Of a DNA stretch of 45,478 nucleotides, positions 1 to 7,104 are shown piece after piece. The translations under genes and the position numbers were made by a program. The DNA comes from CAZWDL01 sp964632995 (GTDB taxonomy: Bacteria > Bacteroidota > Bacteroidia > Chitinophagales > Saprospiraceae). The notes beneath the pieces were generated by a model. It had not been told where the DNA came from and did no database searches. It saw only the letters and a list, made by a program, of their open reading frames with translations. Location: the NCBI GenBank assembly GCA_964632995.1, contig CAZWDL010000056.1, positions 1 through 45,478 on the forward strand. Reading direction: 5' to 3'. The first letter of the stretch is position 1, and the number at the start of each line of letters is the position of its first letter.

Positions 1-108
1 AAAAACAGAAGAACAGAGGAAGTTTGTACCGACTAAAGTTGTGGGTAATCGATACTGCTCCCATGTTCAGCAAACCTTTTTATACTGATTCTGGCGCCGA
101 ATACATCC

Positions 109-672
109 GTGATTGAAGATATTGAAGGCGAACGCGGCAATCCCTGGGTCAGACCCCACAACCCCAGTAGGATGAATTTATCGGATTCGGATTCCGGTGC
201 CGGAACCGGCTGGGGCTGCGGCGCCCACGGCGGCCTTCCTTCGACGAGAGCTTTCGTCCTTTACCGCTTTAACCCGAACCGGAGCGGCACCTGGCATGTC
301 ATGCCGCGTATCGACTTCGCCGGTTTTTACCGGTATCATGCCAACGACAAGATTTACAACTGCAAATCGGTCTCCGTTCGTCTCGATGTAGACGTTCGCG
401 CCCGTCAGTACGGCAACTGGCACAGCCAAATCGCCAACTACCGGATTTTTAAGAAGGGAGGCAGCAATGTCAACAATTACGGTATGGAAGATAATGCCTA
501 CGGCTTCCCGATGATAGAGCATCTGCGCGCTGATCCGTGCTGGATCGCGGCCCGAATCACGCTGGATGCCGATGCCCGCGGCAACGGCTCCTGGGCGGAG
601 ATCAACTTTAAGTCCGGGTCGGCGAACTACATCAATCCCTGGCATATGGCGGCGAAGTACCTGCACCCGTAA
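109..672 (+). CDS. Hypothetical protein, possibly N-terminally truncated
   Basis: I do not recognise this 187-residue protein. The start given is GTG at 109; the frame is open upstream only to a stop at 46-48 and holds no ATG, so the native N-terminus may be missing or the start may be rare. The sequence is rich in Gly, Asn, Tyr and Trp, with no signal peptide, membrane segment or known catalytic motif. The last third (SGSANYINPW) recurs in degenerate form exactly 100 bp downstream, in another frame with its own stop. The gene converges on the Uma2 gene, with hairpins and a palindromic repeat between. It could be the remnant of a longer secreted or phage-derived protein. Confidence in coding is moderate because the reverse strand is also open here. 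Confidence 0.45.
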   Translation: MIEDIEGERGNPWVRPHNPSRMNLSDSDSGAGTGWGCGAHGGLPSTRAFVLYRFNPNRSGTWHVMPRIDFAGFYRYHANDKIYNCKSVSVRLDVDVRARQYGNWHSQIANYRIFKKGGSNVNNYGMEDNAYGFPMIEHLRADPCWIAARITLDADARGNGSWAEINFKSGSANYINPWHMAAKYLHP

Positions 673-740
673 TACTGCTCACTTTGCGGTGGCCCAGTTG
701 ATTATTTCCAAGTCCGGATCGGCGAACTACATTGATCCTT
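610..740 (+). repeat. Degenerate direct repeat of the hypothetical gene's 3' end
   Basis: The segment aagtccgggtcggcgaacta at 610-629 recurs with one substitution at 710-729, and similarity continues weakly to about 740. Translated, the two read KSGSANYINPW and KSGSANYIDPY. The spacing is exactly 100 bp. The second copy is not in frame with the upstream gene and runs on to a stop at 800-802. It looks like the relic of a tandemly repeated or paralogous coding unit. Confidence 0.7.
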
Positions 741-790
741 ATCAGCGACGTAGCTGCACTGATGAATTGCCGGTAATAGTTCTTGGTAAA

Positions 791-878
791 GGCATTATCT
801 GACGGAGCGACCTTAGTCACCCCGCCAGATAATGCCGGACTTAGCTACTCAGGGGGTGACGAAGGTCGCCCCCTGAGT
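791..878. repeat. Three overlapping, mutually exclusive inverted repeats
   Basis: Three stems share bases. 791-805 pairs with 822-836 (ggcattatct against agataatgcc, extended with one mismatch). 807-823 pairs with 853-869 (gcgaccttagtcacccc against its complement, one mismatch). 847-856 pairs with 869-878 (actcaggggg against ccccctgagt, perfect). Not all can form at once. No U-run follows, so a simple terminator is not supported. This could be an element end or a structured RNA. Confidence 0.65.
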
Positions 879-967
879 GGGTAACGGCCCTGTGCAAGGA
901 GCACAAAATCTTCCAGGACTTTCGAATTGATTGCATGCTGTACTCAAGTGCCTTATAGTCCAATGAC

Positions 968-1130
968 TATAGTCTGCCAACCCAAGATTTGTGAATTCTG
1001 ACTTGCTCTTTTTCCATCTCGCTGCGTTGAAAAGCCTCGCCGTAGCTTCGGCTATGCCTGCATTTTTCGCCTTGCGAGCTAAAAAAATAGCGGCGTCATA
1101 TTTTCACAAATCCTGACTTGGCAGACTATA
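968..1130. repeat. Long palindromic element, copy 1 (TAGC-centred family)
   Basis: An imperfect palindrome of 163 bp centred on tagcttcggcta (1043-1054). The outer arms tatagtctgccaa (968-980) and ttggcagactata (1118-1130) are perfectly complementary, as are gatttgtgaa (986-995) and ttcacaaatc (1103-1112, one mismatch). The inner core, read on the reverse strand, matches copies 3 and 2: aaggcg, then gcatagc, then agctacg, then caacgcagc and ggaaaaagagcaagtcagaa. The right end lies 2 bp from the stop of the Uma2 gene. Confidence 0.85.
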
Positions 1131-1132
1131 AG

Positions 1133-1780
1133 TTACCCCTTACCCGCCACCGTCAGCTCCTCCAACGGCAATTCCATACCAGGCAATACTTCTTCCCCCG
1201 AAAGTTTTTTTCCTGAAAAGCCTTCCACGAGCTCCATCGTTCCGTCTTCCCGGTAGATGTAGGCCTTTTCCTGGAATGGATCGATCAGCCAGGCGAGGCG
1301 GACACCGTTTTTGATCCAGGCATCGGTCATCTTCCGCTTAAGGCGCGAGAGACTGTCGGATTTGGAGCGTACCTCCGTTACGAAATCCGGAACGAGCTGC
1401 AGAAATTCCTCTTCTATTTCCCGGGGGGAAAGTTGGTTGAATTTTTCGGCAGATACCCAGGCGCAGTCGGGACTTTTGATGGAGCCGTCAGGGAGCTCTA
1501 TTCCTGTTGAAGCACTGAAGGTTTCTCCTTTCTTGGTCTGATAGTTCCAAAGGTTGAGATGGAAAGAGACGATCGATTCCCGTCGCCCGGAACCTGCTTT
1601 TACGGGGGTCATGACTATTATTTTTCCGCTTTTCTCCCGCTCCAGTTGTAAATCCGGATACCGGTCGGCAAGGTCCATGAATTCCTCTTTGCTGAAGGAC
1701 CGGTCCAGAATGACCGGACCCAGATCCGTCAGTTCCCTGATCACACTGCGCTTCGTTTTTTTATCTGCTGCTGAGGACAT
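1133..1780 (-). CDS. Uma2 family (DUF820) putative restriction endonuclease-like protein
   Basis: A 215-residue protein of the Uma2/DUF820 family, which has a PD-(D/E)XK nuclease-like fold and is common in cyanobacteria and Bacteroidota; its cellular role is unresolved. Visible family features are the N-terminal FMDLADRYPDLQLE segment, the PDGS.KSPDCAWVS strand with D105, the VPDFVTEVRSKSDS core with E136 and K140, and the following helix and strand NGVRLAWLIDP (about 158-168). Length is normal for the family. Its stop abuts palindromic element 1, and it lies downstream of the metZ-like gene on the same strand with a 130 bp gap. Family assignment is firm; nuclease activity is inferred. Confidence 0.85.
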   Translation of the reverse strand: MSSAADKKTKRSVIRELTDLGPVILDRSFSKEEFMDLADRYPDLQLEREKSGKIIVMTPVKAGSGRRESIVSFHLNLWNYQTKKGETFSASTGIELPDGSIKSPDCAWVSAEKFNQLSPREIEEEFLQLVPDFVTEVRSKSDSLSRLKRKMTDAWIKNGVRLAWLIDPFQEKAYIYREDGTMELVEGFSGKKLSGEEVLPGMELPLEELTVAGKG

Positions 1781-1910
1781 GTTTTTGCTTATTGCTGTCT
1801 TTAAAGATAAGCCAAAAGGAGAAAGCTTGCAAAGTCCACCGGGAGCTTATATGTTCACCCTTGTTTTTTTGGTGGGAAAAATAGGAATAAACTGAGTTCG
1901 CCGGATAAAC

Positions 1911-3086
1911 TCAAATACTTCCCAAAGCCCCTGCCACATCCCCGTAAATATCCTCCACATGTTCCAGCCCTACCGAAATGCGCACCATGCCCGGCGTAAT
2001 ACCCACCGCCGCCCGCTCCTCCGGGCTCAGCTTGGAGTGGGTTGTAGATGCCGGATGGGTGAGGATAGTCCGCGTATCGCCGAGGTTGGCCGACAGCGAA
2101 CACATTTTTAACCCGTTGAGAAAGCCCATGGCCCGCTCCTGGCCGCCTTTGACTTCGATGGTCACTATTCCACCCCCCAGGCGCATCTGCCGTTTGGCGA
2201 GTTTGTGCTGGGGGTGCGATTCCAGGAAGGGATAGGTGACGGCTTCTATCCCGGGGTGCTCTTTTAACCGTTGGGCCAGTTCGAACGCATTGGCGCAATG
2301 GCGTTCCATGCGCACGGGCAGCGTCTCCAGGCTTTTGCTCAGCAGCCATGCGTTGAAAGGGCTGAGGGCGGGGCCGGTATGTCGACAGAAAAAGCGTACT
2401 TTTTCGATCAGCTCGGCCTGTCCGGCGATGATGCCGCCCAGCACGCGGCCCTGGCCGTCCATCCACTTGGTGCCCGAGTGCACGACAAGGTCGGCGCCGT
2501 AGCGGGCGGGCTGCTGCAGGTAGGGCGTGGCGAAGCAATTGTCAACATTGAGAATGAGGTTGTGGGCGCGGGCGATCTGTCCGGCCCGCTCCAGGTCGGT
2601 AAGCGCCAGACCGGGATTGGAGGGGGTTTCCAGTACCAGCATTTTGGTATTGGGCCGGATATGCTGCTCCCACTCATTAATGTTGGTGGGTTCCACATAG
2701 GTGTGTTCGATACCCCAGCGCGGTAGCAGCTGCGTCAGGATCTGATGGGTGGAGCCGAAGACGGCGCGCGCGGCCAGCACGTGATCACCCGTATTCAGAA
2801 ACGCCGCCATGCTGGCAAATACCGCCGACATGCCCGAGGCAGTGGCGAAGCCGTCTTCGCCCCCCTCCAGCATACAGATTTTCCGAATAAACTCGTCGGT
2901 ATTGGGATTGCTGTAACGCGAATAGATGATATCATCGGTCTCTCCGGCGAAAGCTGCCGCCATCTCCTCGGCGGAGGAAAAAGTGAAGCTGGAAGTCAGA
3001 AAGACCGGGGCGCTGTGCTCGCCGTATTGGGTGCGGTCCATTTGTCCGCGTATCGCACTGGTTTCGAATTTTTGCTTGTCAGACAT
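1911..3086 (-). CDS. metZ: Trans-sulfuration enzyme, O-succinylhomoserine sulfhydrylase-like (MetZ type)
   Basis: A 391-residue PLP enzyme of the Cys/Met metabolism family, expected to make homocysteine from activated homoserine and sulfide in the cytoplasm. Family landmarks are YSRYSNPN (about 55-62), ASGMSA (83-88), the Asp of the VDN motif (D182) that contacts the PLP nitrogen, and the Schiff-base Lys in HSGTKWMDG (K207). The C-terminal TRTILTHPASTTH and VRISVGLEH motifs are present. The HSGTKW..GQGR pattern and length resemble MetZ rather than the longer MetY, but MetZ, MetB and cystathionine lyases are hard to separate from sequence alone. A MetX of acetyltransferase type is encoded nearby, so the true acyl donor may be O-acetylhomoserine. 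No riboswitch precedes it. Confidence 0.85.
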   Translation of the reverse strand: MSDKQKFETSAIRGQMDRTQYGEHSAPVFLTSSFTFSSAEEMAAAFAGETDDIIYSRYSNPNTDEFIRKICMLEGGEDGFATASGMSAVFASMAAFLNTGDHVLAARAVFGSTHQILTQLLPRWGIEHTYVEPTNINEWEQHIRPNTKMLVLETPSNPGLALTDLERAGQIARAHNLILNVDNCFATPYLQQPARYGADLVVHSGTKWMDGQGRVLGGIIAGQAELIEKVRFFCRHTGPALSPFNAWLLSKSLETLPVRMERHCANAFELAQRLKEHPGIEAVTYPFLESHPQHKLAKRQMRLGGGIVTIEVKGGQERAMGFLNGLKMCSLSANLGDTRTILTHPASTTHSKLSPEERAAVGITPGMVRISVGLEHVEDIYGDVAGALGSI

Positions 3087-3130
3087 AATGTGAGTGCTTT
3101 GGAAAGAAATGGGGTAAGCTGGGTGCGGGA

Positions 3131-3260
3131 AGGAGTTTAGAGGTTTAGCGCTTCGCCCTCTGGGATCGCTGTTTAGAAGTTTAGGGGAGCGTCGCCTTTT
3201 CCCTGAACTTCTAAACAGGCCCGGCGCTTTGCGCCCAGGCCGCTAAACTTTTAAACTCCT
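3131..3260. repeat. Nested palindromic repeat, family 2, copy A
   Basis: The outer arms are 3131-3150 and 3241-3260 (18 of 20 positions complementary, aggagtttagaggtttagcg). The inner arms are 3169-3186 and 3201-3218 (17 of 18, ctgtttagaagtttaggg). It shares gtttagcgcttcgccct with copy C near 32906 and gatcgctgtttagaag with copy B near 20513. It ends against the stop codon of the OsmC gene. Confidence 0.8.
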
Positions 3261-3681
3261 ACTCTTCAAACTGTATCTCATAATCCCAGGTAATCGTCGC
3301 TGTCTTTTCCATAATGCGCGCCACCGAGCAGTACTTGTCGACCGACATCGTAATCGCCCGCTCTACTTTTCGCGAATCGAGATGGCCGTGCAGTATATAG
3401 TGGATGTGAATATCGGTGAACAAGGAGGGAACGGCGTCCGCCTCCCGCTTGGCGGTCACTTCCATTTCAATATCCCGCAAAGGCTGTCGCATTTTCTTCA
3501 AAAACTGGATGACATCGATGGCGCTGCAGCTGCCGAGGGCGCTGAGCATCATTTGCATAGGCCGCATCCCCTTATGGCTGCCGCCAATATCGGGAGAACC
3601 GTCCGATTCAACCGTATTGCCAGTTTCATTCAGGGCAATCATATGATAAGCATCGTCCAATCTTCTGAGCGTGATTTTCAT
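3259..3681 (-). CDS. OsmC family peroxiredoxin-like protein
   Basis: A 140-residue OsmC/Ohr superfamily protein, expected to reduce hydroperoxides through a two-cysteine site in the cytoplasm. The two catalytic cysteines are visible at C52 (ALGSCSAIDV) and C118 (VDKYCSVARIM), with SHKGMRPMQMM before the first as in the YhfA/OsmC subgroup. Length is typical. It lies upstream of the metZ-like gene on the same strand with repeat copy A between them, so co-transcription is uncertain. OsmC is more likely than Ohr because the Ohr-specific motifs are not seen; the physiological substrate cannot be read from sequence. Confidence 0.88.
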   Translation of the reverse strand: MKITLRRLDDAYHMIALNETGNTVESDGSPDIGGSHKGMRPMQMMLSALGSCSAIDVIQFLKKMRQPLRDIEMEVTAKREADAVPSLFTDIHIHYILHGHLDSRKVERAITMSVDKYCSVARIMEKTATITWDYEIQFEE

Positions 3682-3911
3682 GGCGTGATTTTAACAAAAA
3701 TTTAGCATTTTAAAATGGAGTGGTCGTTTGGCAGGGGCTAGTAAAATTTTATTTGGTTCGAATTGGTTAATGCCAAATCAGGTTCCAGGTTTGGGGCAAG
3801 AAAGAGCGGCTTTGCCAAAGGAGCAAAAAATGAAAGTATGAAGCATCTTTTGCAAATACTCACCCAAAAAGACCGTTTACTAAGCCGGAAAGGACAAGTG
3901 TAGGGAATTAA
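3682..3911. other. Intergenic region left of the metY leader
   Basis: AT-rich spacer between the divergent OsmC and metY transcription units. A minus-strand frame is open at 3738-3956 but has no recognisable content and overlaps the metY promoter, so I do not call a gene. I see no repeat or terminator here. Confidence 0.5.
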
Positions 3912-3943
3912 TTTGATTTTTTGAGGAATTGAAAATACTTTTG
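3912..3943 (+). promoter_or_regulatory. Bacteroidota-type promoter of the metY leader
   Basis: TTTG at 3912-3915 and TACTTTTG at 3936-3943, separated by 20 bp, fit the Bacteroidota -33/-7 consensus TTTG and TAnnTTTG. Transcription would begin around 3950, about 20 nt before the 5' strand of the riboswitch P1 helix. Confidence 0.65.
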
Positions 3944-3971
3944 TCACAACAATCACTTCTTTGACAGAATT

Positions 3972-4129
3972 GGTTTTATACCGAAGGGTGGAGAGAACGG
4001 GCTCTGTGAAACCCTGGCAACCTTGTCACTACTTTATCATTCTTCCGGGTGAATGGGTAGCGAACAGAACAAATGGTGCCAAATCCCGCCAATCCGTCTA
4101 TTCAGGATGAGATTTGGAAATATAAAATC
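3972..4129 (+). promoter_or_regulatory. SAM-I (S-box) riboswitch aptamer upstream of metY
   Basis: S-box hallmarks are in order: P1 5' strand ggttttata (3972-3980), P2 AGGGT pairing with ACCCT, inner AGAG/CTCT, the core GGCAACC, a cattc/gaatg hairpin in P3, then GGTGCCAAATCC (4075-4086), an atcc/ggat P4 hairpin and the P1 3' strand tataaaatc (4121-4129, 8 of 9 pairs). S-boxes bind S-adenosylmethionine and typically repress methionine genes. The placement before metY and metX fits. No terminator lies directly after P1; instead a leader ORF begins 10 nt later, so SAM binding may act on leader translation or on the downstream attenuator. Confidence 0.88.
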
Positions 4130-4139
4130 GAAGCGCACC

Positions 4140-4238
4140 ATGCTTAACACGAAAAGTACCGACATCTTCTTTCCGATTTTTCACCATCGCGATCTGCTGA
4201 ACGGCCGTTGCCGCATGTGCTGTTGTTGTTGCTGTTGA
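4140..4238 (+). CDS. Polycysteine leader peptide (32 aa) of the metY transcript
   Basis: A short ORF starting with ATG at 4140, just after the riboswitch P1 helix. The peptide runs MLNTKSTDIFFPIFHHRD, then LLNGRCRM, and ends in six consecutive cysteines (tgc tgt tgt tgt tgc tgt, 4218-4235) before TGA. A frame-compatible ATG at 4053 lies inside the aptamer and is less likely to be used. It has no enzyme-like features. The run of Cys codons next to complementary GC stretches and a U-run downstream suggests that ribosome stalling on Cys-tRNA shortage controls readthrough into metY. Cys-rich leader ORFs acting as attenuators are known from mycobacteria; function here is inferred. Confidence 0.72.
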   Translation: MLNTKSTDIFFPIFHHRDLLNGRCRMCCCCCC

Positions 4239-4332
4239 TTGCCCGCGGGCATATCGCAGCGCCTGCAGGCTAGTGCTCCTCTGTACGAGCACCTGCCCTT
4301 GCCTGCATACGCTATGCGGCGGCCTCTTTTTT
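4203..4332 (+). terminator. Candidate attenuator between the Cys leader and metY
   Basis: A hairpin forms from gcaggc (4265-4270) plus gtgctc (4273-4278) against gagcac (4287-4292) plus gcctgc (4301-4306). It can be extended weakly by gcata/tatgc, and ggcggcc and six Ts (4327-4332) follow. The strand atgcggcggcc (4314-4324) can instead pair with ggccgttgccgcat (4203-4216), which lies directly before and inside the Cys codons. A ribosome stalled on those codons would hide this partner. Which fold terminates is not certain from sequence. Confidence 0.55.
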
Positions 4333-4384
4333 ATCCCTCGATCGAAACCCAATTGCTCATATCTATATCAAAATTTCTAAAACC

Positions 4385-5707
4385 ATGTCACAACTCAGAT
4401 TTGAAACCTTACAGCTGCACGCCGGACAGGAAGAAGTGGAAAGCACTACCCGCTCCCGCGCCGTGCCGATTTACCAAACGACTTCCTATACCTTCAAGGA
4501 TTCAGAACACGGCGCCAATCTCTTCGCTTTGAAAGAATTCGGTAATATCTACACGCGGATCATGAACCCCACTAACGACGCTTTCGAGCGCCGGGTGGCG
4601 GCTCTGGAAGGCGGCGTAGCAGCGCTGGCGGTAAGTTCCGGTCAGGCCGCACAGTTTATCGCTCTGAACAACATCCTGCAGGCCGGTGACAATTTCGTGT
4701 CTAGCCCCAACCTCTACGGGGGCACCTATAATCAGTTTAAAGTCGCCTTCAAGCGCCTGGGTATCGAAGTGCGTTTTACGGAAGGGGAAGATCCTGCCGA
4801 CTACGAAAAGCTCATCGACGAAAACACCAAGGCCGTCTACTGCGAAACGATCAGCAACCCGCGTTTTAATGTACCTGATTTTGACGGGCTGGCGGCAGTC
4901 GCCAAAAAGCACGACCTGCCTTTCATCGTCGACAACACCTTCGGCGCTGGAGGCTACCTTTTTCGTCCGCTGGACCACGGCGCCAATGTCGTTGTACAAT
5001 CGGCTACCAAGTGGATCGGCGGTCACGGCACCTCCATCGGCGGTATCATCGTCGACGGCGGCAATTACAATTGGGGCAATGGCAAGTTCCCGCAGTTTAC
5101 CGAACCCTCCGAGGGCTATCACGGACTGAAATTCTGGGAAGTGTTCGGCACTGACGGCCCCTTCGGTAATATCGCCTTTGCCATCCGCGCCCGCGTGGAA
5201 GGACTGCGCGACTTCGGCCCGGCCCCCAGCCCTTTCAATTCCTTCCTGCTCTTGCAGGGACTGGAAACGCTCTCCCTGCGTGTACAGCGCCACGTCGATA
5301 ATGCACTGGCCCTGGCCAAGTGGCTGGAAGCTCATCCCAAGGTGGAAAGCGTGCTGTATCCTGGCCTGGAAAGCCACCCCAGCCACGAGCAGGCTAAGAA
5401 ATACCTGCGCAACGGATTCGGTGGAGTACTTTCTTTCAAAATCAAGGGAAGTAAAGAGAACGCCACCAAATTTGTCGACAGCCTGGAGCTGATCAGCCAC
5501 CTGGCTAACGTAGGTGATGCCAAAACCCTGATCATTCAGCCCTCAGCGACAACACATCAGCAGTTGTCAGAGCACGAACAGGCAACCGCCGGGGTAGAGC
5601 CCAATGCCCTGCGCATCAGCGTAGGTATTGAGCACATCGATGATATCAAAGCCGATATCGAACAGGCTTTCGCCAAAATCGGCTCGCCGGAACCGGCCCT
5701 GAGCTGA
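4385..5707 (+). CDS. metY: O-acetylhomoserine aminocarboxypropyltransferase (MetY)
   Basis: A 440-residue PLP enzyme that converts O-acetylhomoserine and sulfide into homocysteine and acetate. The length and the inserted segment GGNYNWGNGKFPQF (about 225-240) distinguish MetY from the shorter MetZ/MetB forms. Landmarks are YTRIMNPTND (56-65), VSSGQAAQ (83-90), the PLP-contacting D183 in IVDNTFG, the Schiff-base K209 in SATKWIGGHG and a C-terminal RISVGIEH. The start ATG at 4385 follows the SAM riboswitch and Cys-leader region. metX follows after 97 bp with a strong hairpin between. Regulation by SAM and possibly by cysteine supply is inferred from the leader. Confidence 0.95.
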   Translation: MSQLRFETLQLHAGQEEVESTTRSRAVPIYQTTSYTFKDSEHGANLFALKEFGNIYTRIMNPTNDAFERRVAALEGGVAALAVSSGQAAQFIALNNILQAGDNFVSSPNLYGGTYNQFKVAFKRLGIEVRFTEGEDPADYEKLIDENTKAVYCETISNPRFNVPDFDGLAAVAKKHDLPFIVDNTFGAGGYLFRPLDHGANVVVQSATKWIGGHGTSIGGIIVDGGNYNWGNGKFPQFTEPSEGYHGLKFWEVFGTDGPFGNIAFAIRARVEGLRDFGPAPSPFNSFLLLQGLETLSLRVQRHVDNALALAKWLEAHPKVESVLYPGLESHPSHEQAKKYLRNGFGGVLSFKIKGSKENATKFVDSLELISHLANVGDAKTLIIQPSATTHQQLSEHEQATAGVEPNALRISVGIEHIDDIKADIEQAFAKIGSPEPALS

Positions 5708-5717
5708 TCCAACTAAA

Positions 5718-5772
5718 AAAGACAGGGGAAAATGGCTTTCGCCAAAACACTTCCCCTGTCTTTACTTGTTTT
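5718..5772 (+). terminator. Hairpin terminator between metY and metX
   Basis: A perfect 13 bp stem, aaagacaggggaa (5718-5730) against ttcccctgtcttt (5751-5763), followed by a T-rich stretch. The 20 nt loop carries a small tggc/gcca hairpin of its own. It would lower metX expression relative to metY or end the metY transcript. Confidence 0.75.
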
Positions 5773-5804
5773 TATTCGTACCCTGTACTCAAAAACGCCC
5801 TCAC

Positions 5805-6920
5805 GTGAAATATTTGAAAATCAGCGAGCCCTTCGACCTGGAATGCGGAGAAACCCTGCCCGGGATAGAACTGGCCTATACCACCTACGGTCAATTGAAT
5901 GAAGAACAGGACAACGTCGTCTGGGTCTGTCACGCCCTCACCGCCAATGCCGACCCCATGGAATGGTGGCCCGGCCTGGTGGGAGCCGGCCGCATCTTCG
6001 ATCCGGAGCGGCACTTCATCGTCTGCGCCAACATGCTGGGTTCCTGTTACGGCAGCACCGGTCCGCAATCGGTCAATCCGGATACCGGCAAACCGTATCA
6101 CCGCGACTTTCCACAGGTCACCATCCGCGACGTGGTGCGCGCTCAGCAACACCTGCAGCGCCACCTGGGTATAGAACGGATAAAGCTAATCATCGGCGGA
6201 TCTATGGGGGGGCAACAGGCTCTGGAATGGTCCATTATGGATCCCGGTCTCTTCGATCGCGTTTGTGTGCTGGCCTCCAATGCCCGCCATTCGCCATGGG
6301 GCATCGCCTTTAACGAAGCCCAGCGCATGGCCATCGAAGCGGACAATACCTTGCACGATGGCTCGCCGGAAGCCGGACAGCGCGGCCTGGAGGCCGCCCG
6401 CGCCATCGCCATGCTTTCCTATCGCAACTACCACACCTATTTGCAAACGCAATCGGAGGACAATAACGATAAAATCGATGATTTTCGCGCCGGCTCCTAT
6501 CAGCGCTACCAGGGACTCAAGTTGCGCAAGCGCTTCGATGTGTTCGCCTACCTCACGCTGAGCCGCACGATGGACAGCCACAACGTAGGCCGCGGCCGAA
6601 AAAACCTGGAAGACGCCCTGAATCAGGTAAAGGCGCCGACCCTGGTCGTAAGCATCGAATCAGATGTGCTCTTCCCGGTGGAAGAACAGGTGGAAATTGC
6701 CAACCATATCCCCCACGCTCGCCTGGAAGTCATTGACAGCCTCTACGGACACGACGGGTTCCTTATCGAATATGAAAAAATCGGGCGGCTGGTGGCCAAT
6801 TTTATGGACGATCCCGGCTTCCAGGCCGGCGCCTCAGGGTACAAGCTCCGCAACGGTCAGGAAAACGGCCGGCGCCACGTGGAAAAACGCTCCGCACTAC
6901 CGGGAACAGAGCGCTTTTGA
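5805..6920 (+). CDS. metX: Homoserine O-acetyltransferase (MetX)
   Basis: An alpha/beta hydrolase fold enzyme that acetylates homoserine with acetyl-CoA, supplying the MetY substrate. I chose GTG at 5805 (protein begins MKYLKISEPFD, 371 residues) over the TTG at 5766, because family similarity starts there and the upstream part overlaps the terminator. The nucleophile elbow GGSMGGQQALEW places the catalytic Ser at residue 133. The oxyanion and acyl-site region NMLGSCYGSTGP is present, as are the charge-relay Asp in SIESDVLFPVEEQ and His in YGHDGFLIE. Substrate choice (acetyl versus succinyl) is inferred from the MetX-type sequence and the MetY neighbour. Confidence 0.93.
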   Translation: MKYLKISEPFDLECGETLPGIELAYTTYGQLNEEQDNVVWVCHALTANADPMEWWPGLVGAGRIFDPERHFIVCANMLGSCYGSTGPQSVNPDTGKPYHRDFPQVTIRDVVRAQQHLQRHLGIERIKLIIGGSMGGQQALEWSIMDPGLFDRVCVLASNARHSPWGIAFNEAQRMAIEADNTLHDGSPEAGQRGLEAARAIAMLSYRNYHTYLQTQSEDNNDKIDDFRAGSYQRYQGLKLRKRFDVFAYLTLSRTMDSHNVGRGRKNLEDALNQVKAPTLVVSIESDVLFPVEEQVEIANHIPHARLEVIDSLYGHDGFLIEYEKIGRLVANFMDDPGFQAGASGYKLRNGQENGRRHVEKRSALPGTERF

Positions 6921-7013
6921 AATATTTTGTTTTTATGGAAAATTTGGAGTTCAGTCCTCGAACATTCCTCGCCCCAGTGAATTACCATTATAGAGTTATC
7001 CCGGTAATTCAAA

Positions 7014-7068
7014 GGGAGATGAAACAGCTATTCTTAAGCTGCGATTTCTCCCATTTTGTTATTTTTTG
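7014..7068 (+). terminator. Terminator after metX
   Basis: gggaga (7014-7019) pairs with tctccc (7047-7052), with an inner acagct/agctg stem, followed by attttgttatttttt. A second hairpin, gaattacc/ggtaattc, lies just upstream (about 6979-7010). Confidence 0.6.
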
Positions 7069-7104
7069 AAATCCATTTAATACTCAATACTAAAACAGAA
7101 ATCT

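Noticed and set aside
968..1130. Palindromic elements as integron attC sites
   Set aside because: attC sites conserve their ends and vary in the middle; these elements do the reverse, and no integrase or cassette order is seen.
3738..3956. Minus-strand ORF of 72 codons between OsmC and the riboswitch
   Set aside because: No recognisable family; low-complexity AT-rich sequence that overlaps the metY promoter.
5766..5804. TTG at 5766 as the metX start
   Set aside because: The extra residues overlap the terminator's U-run and have no family match; GTG at 5805 fits the MetX N-terminus.
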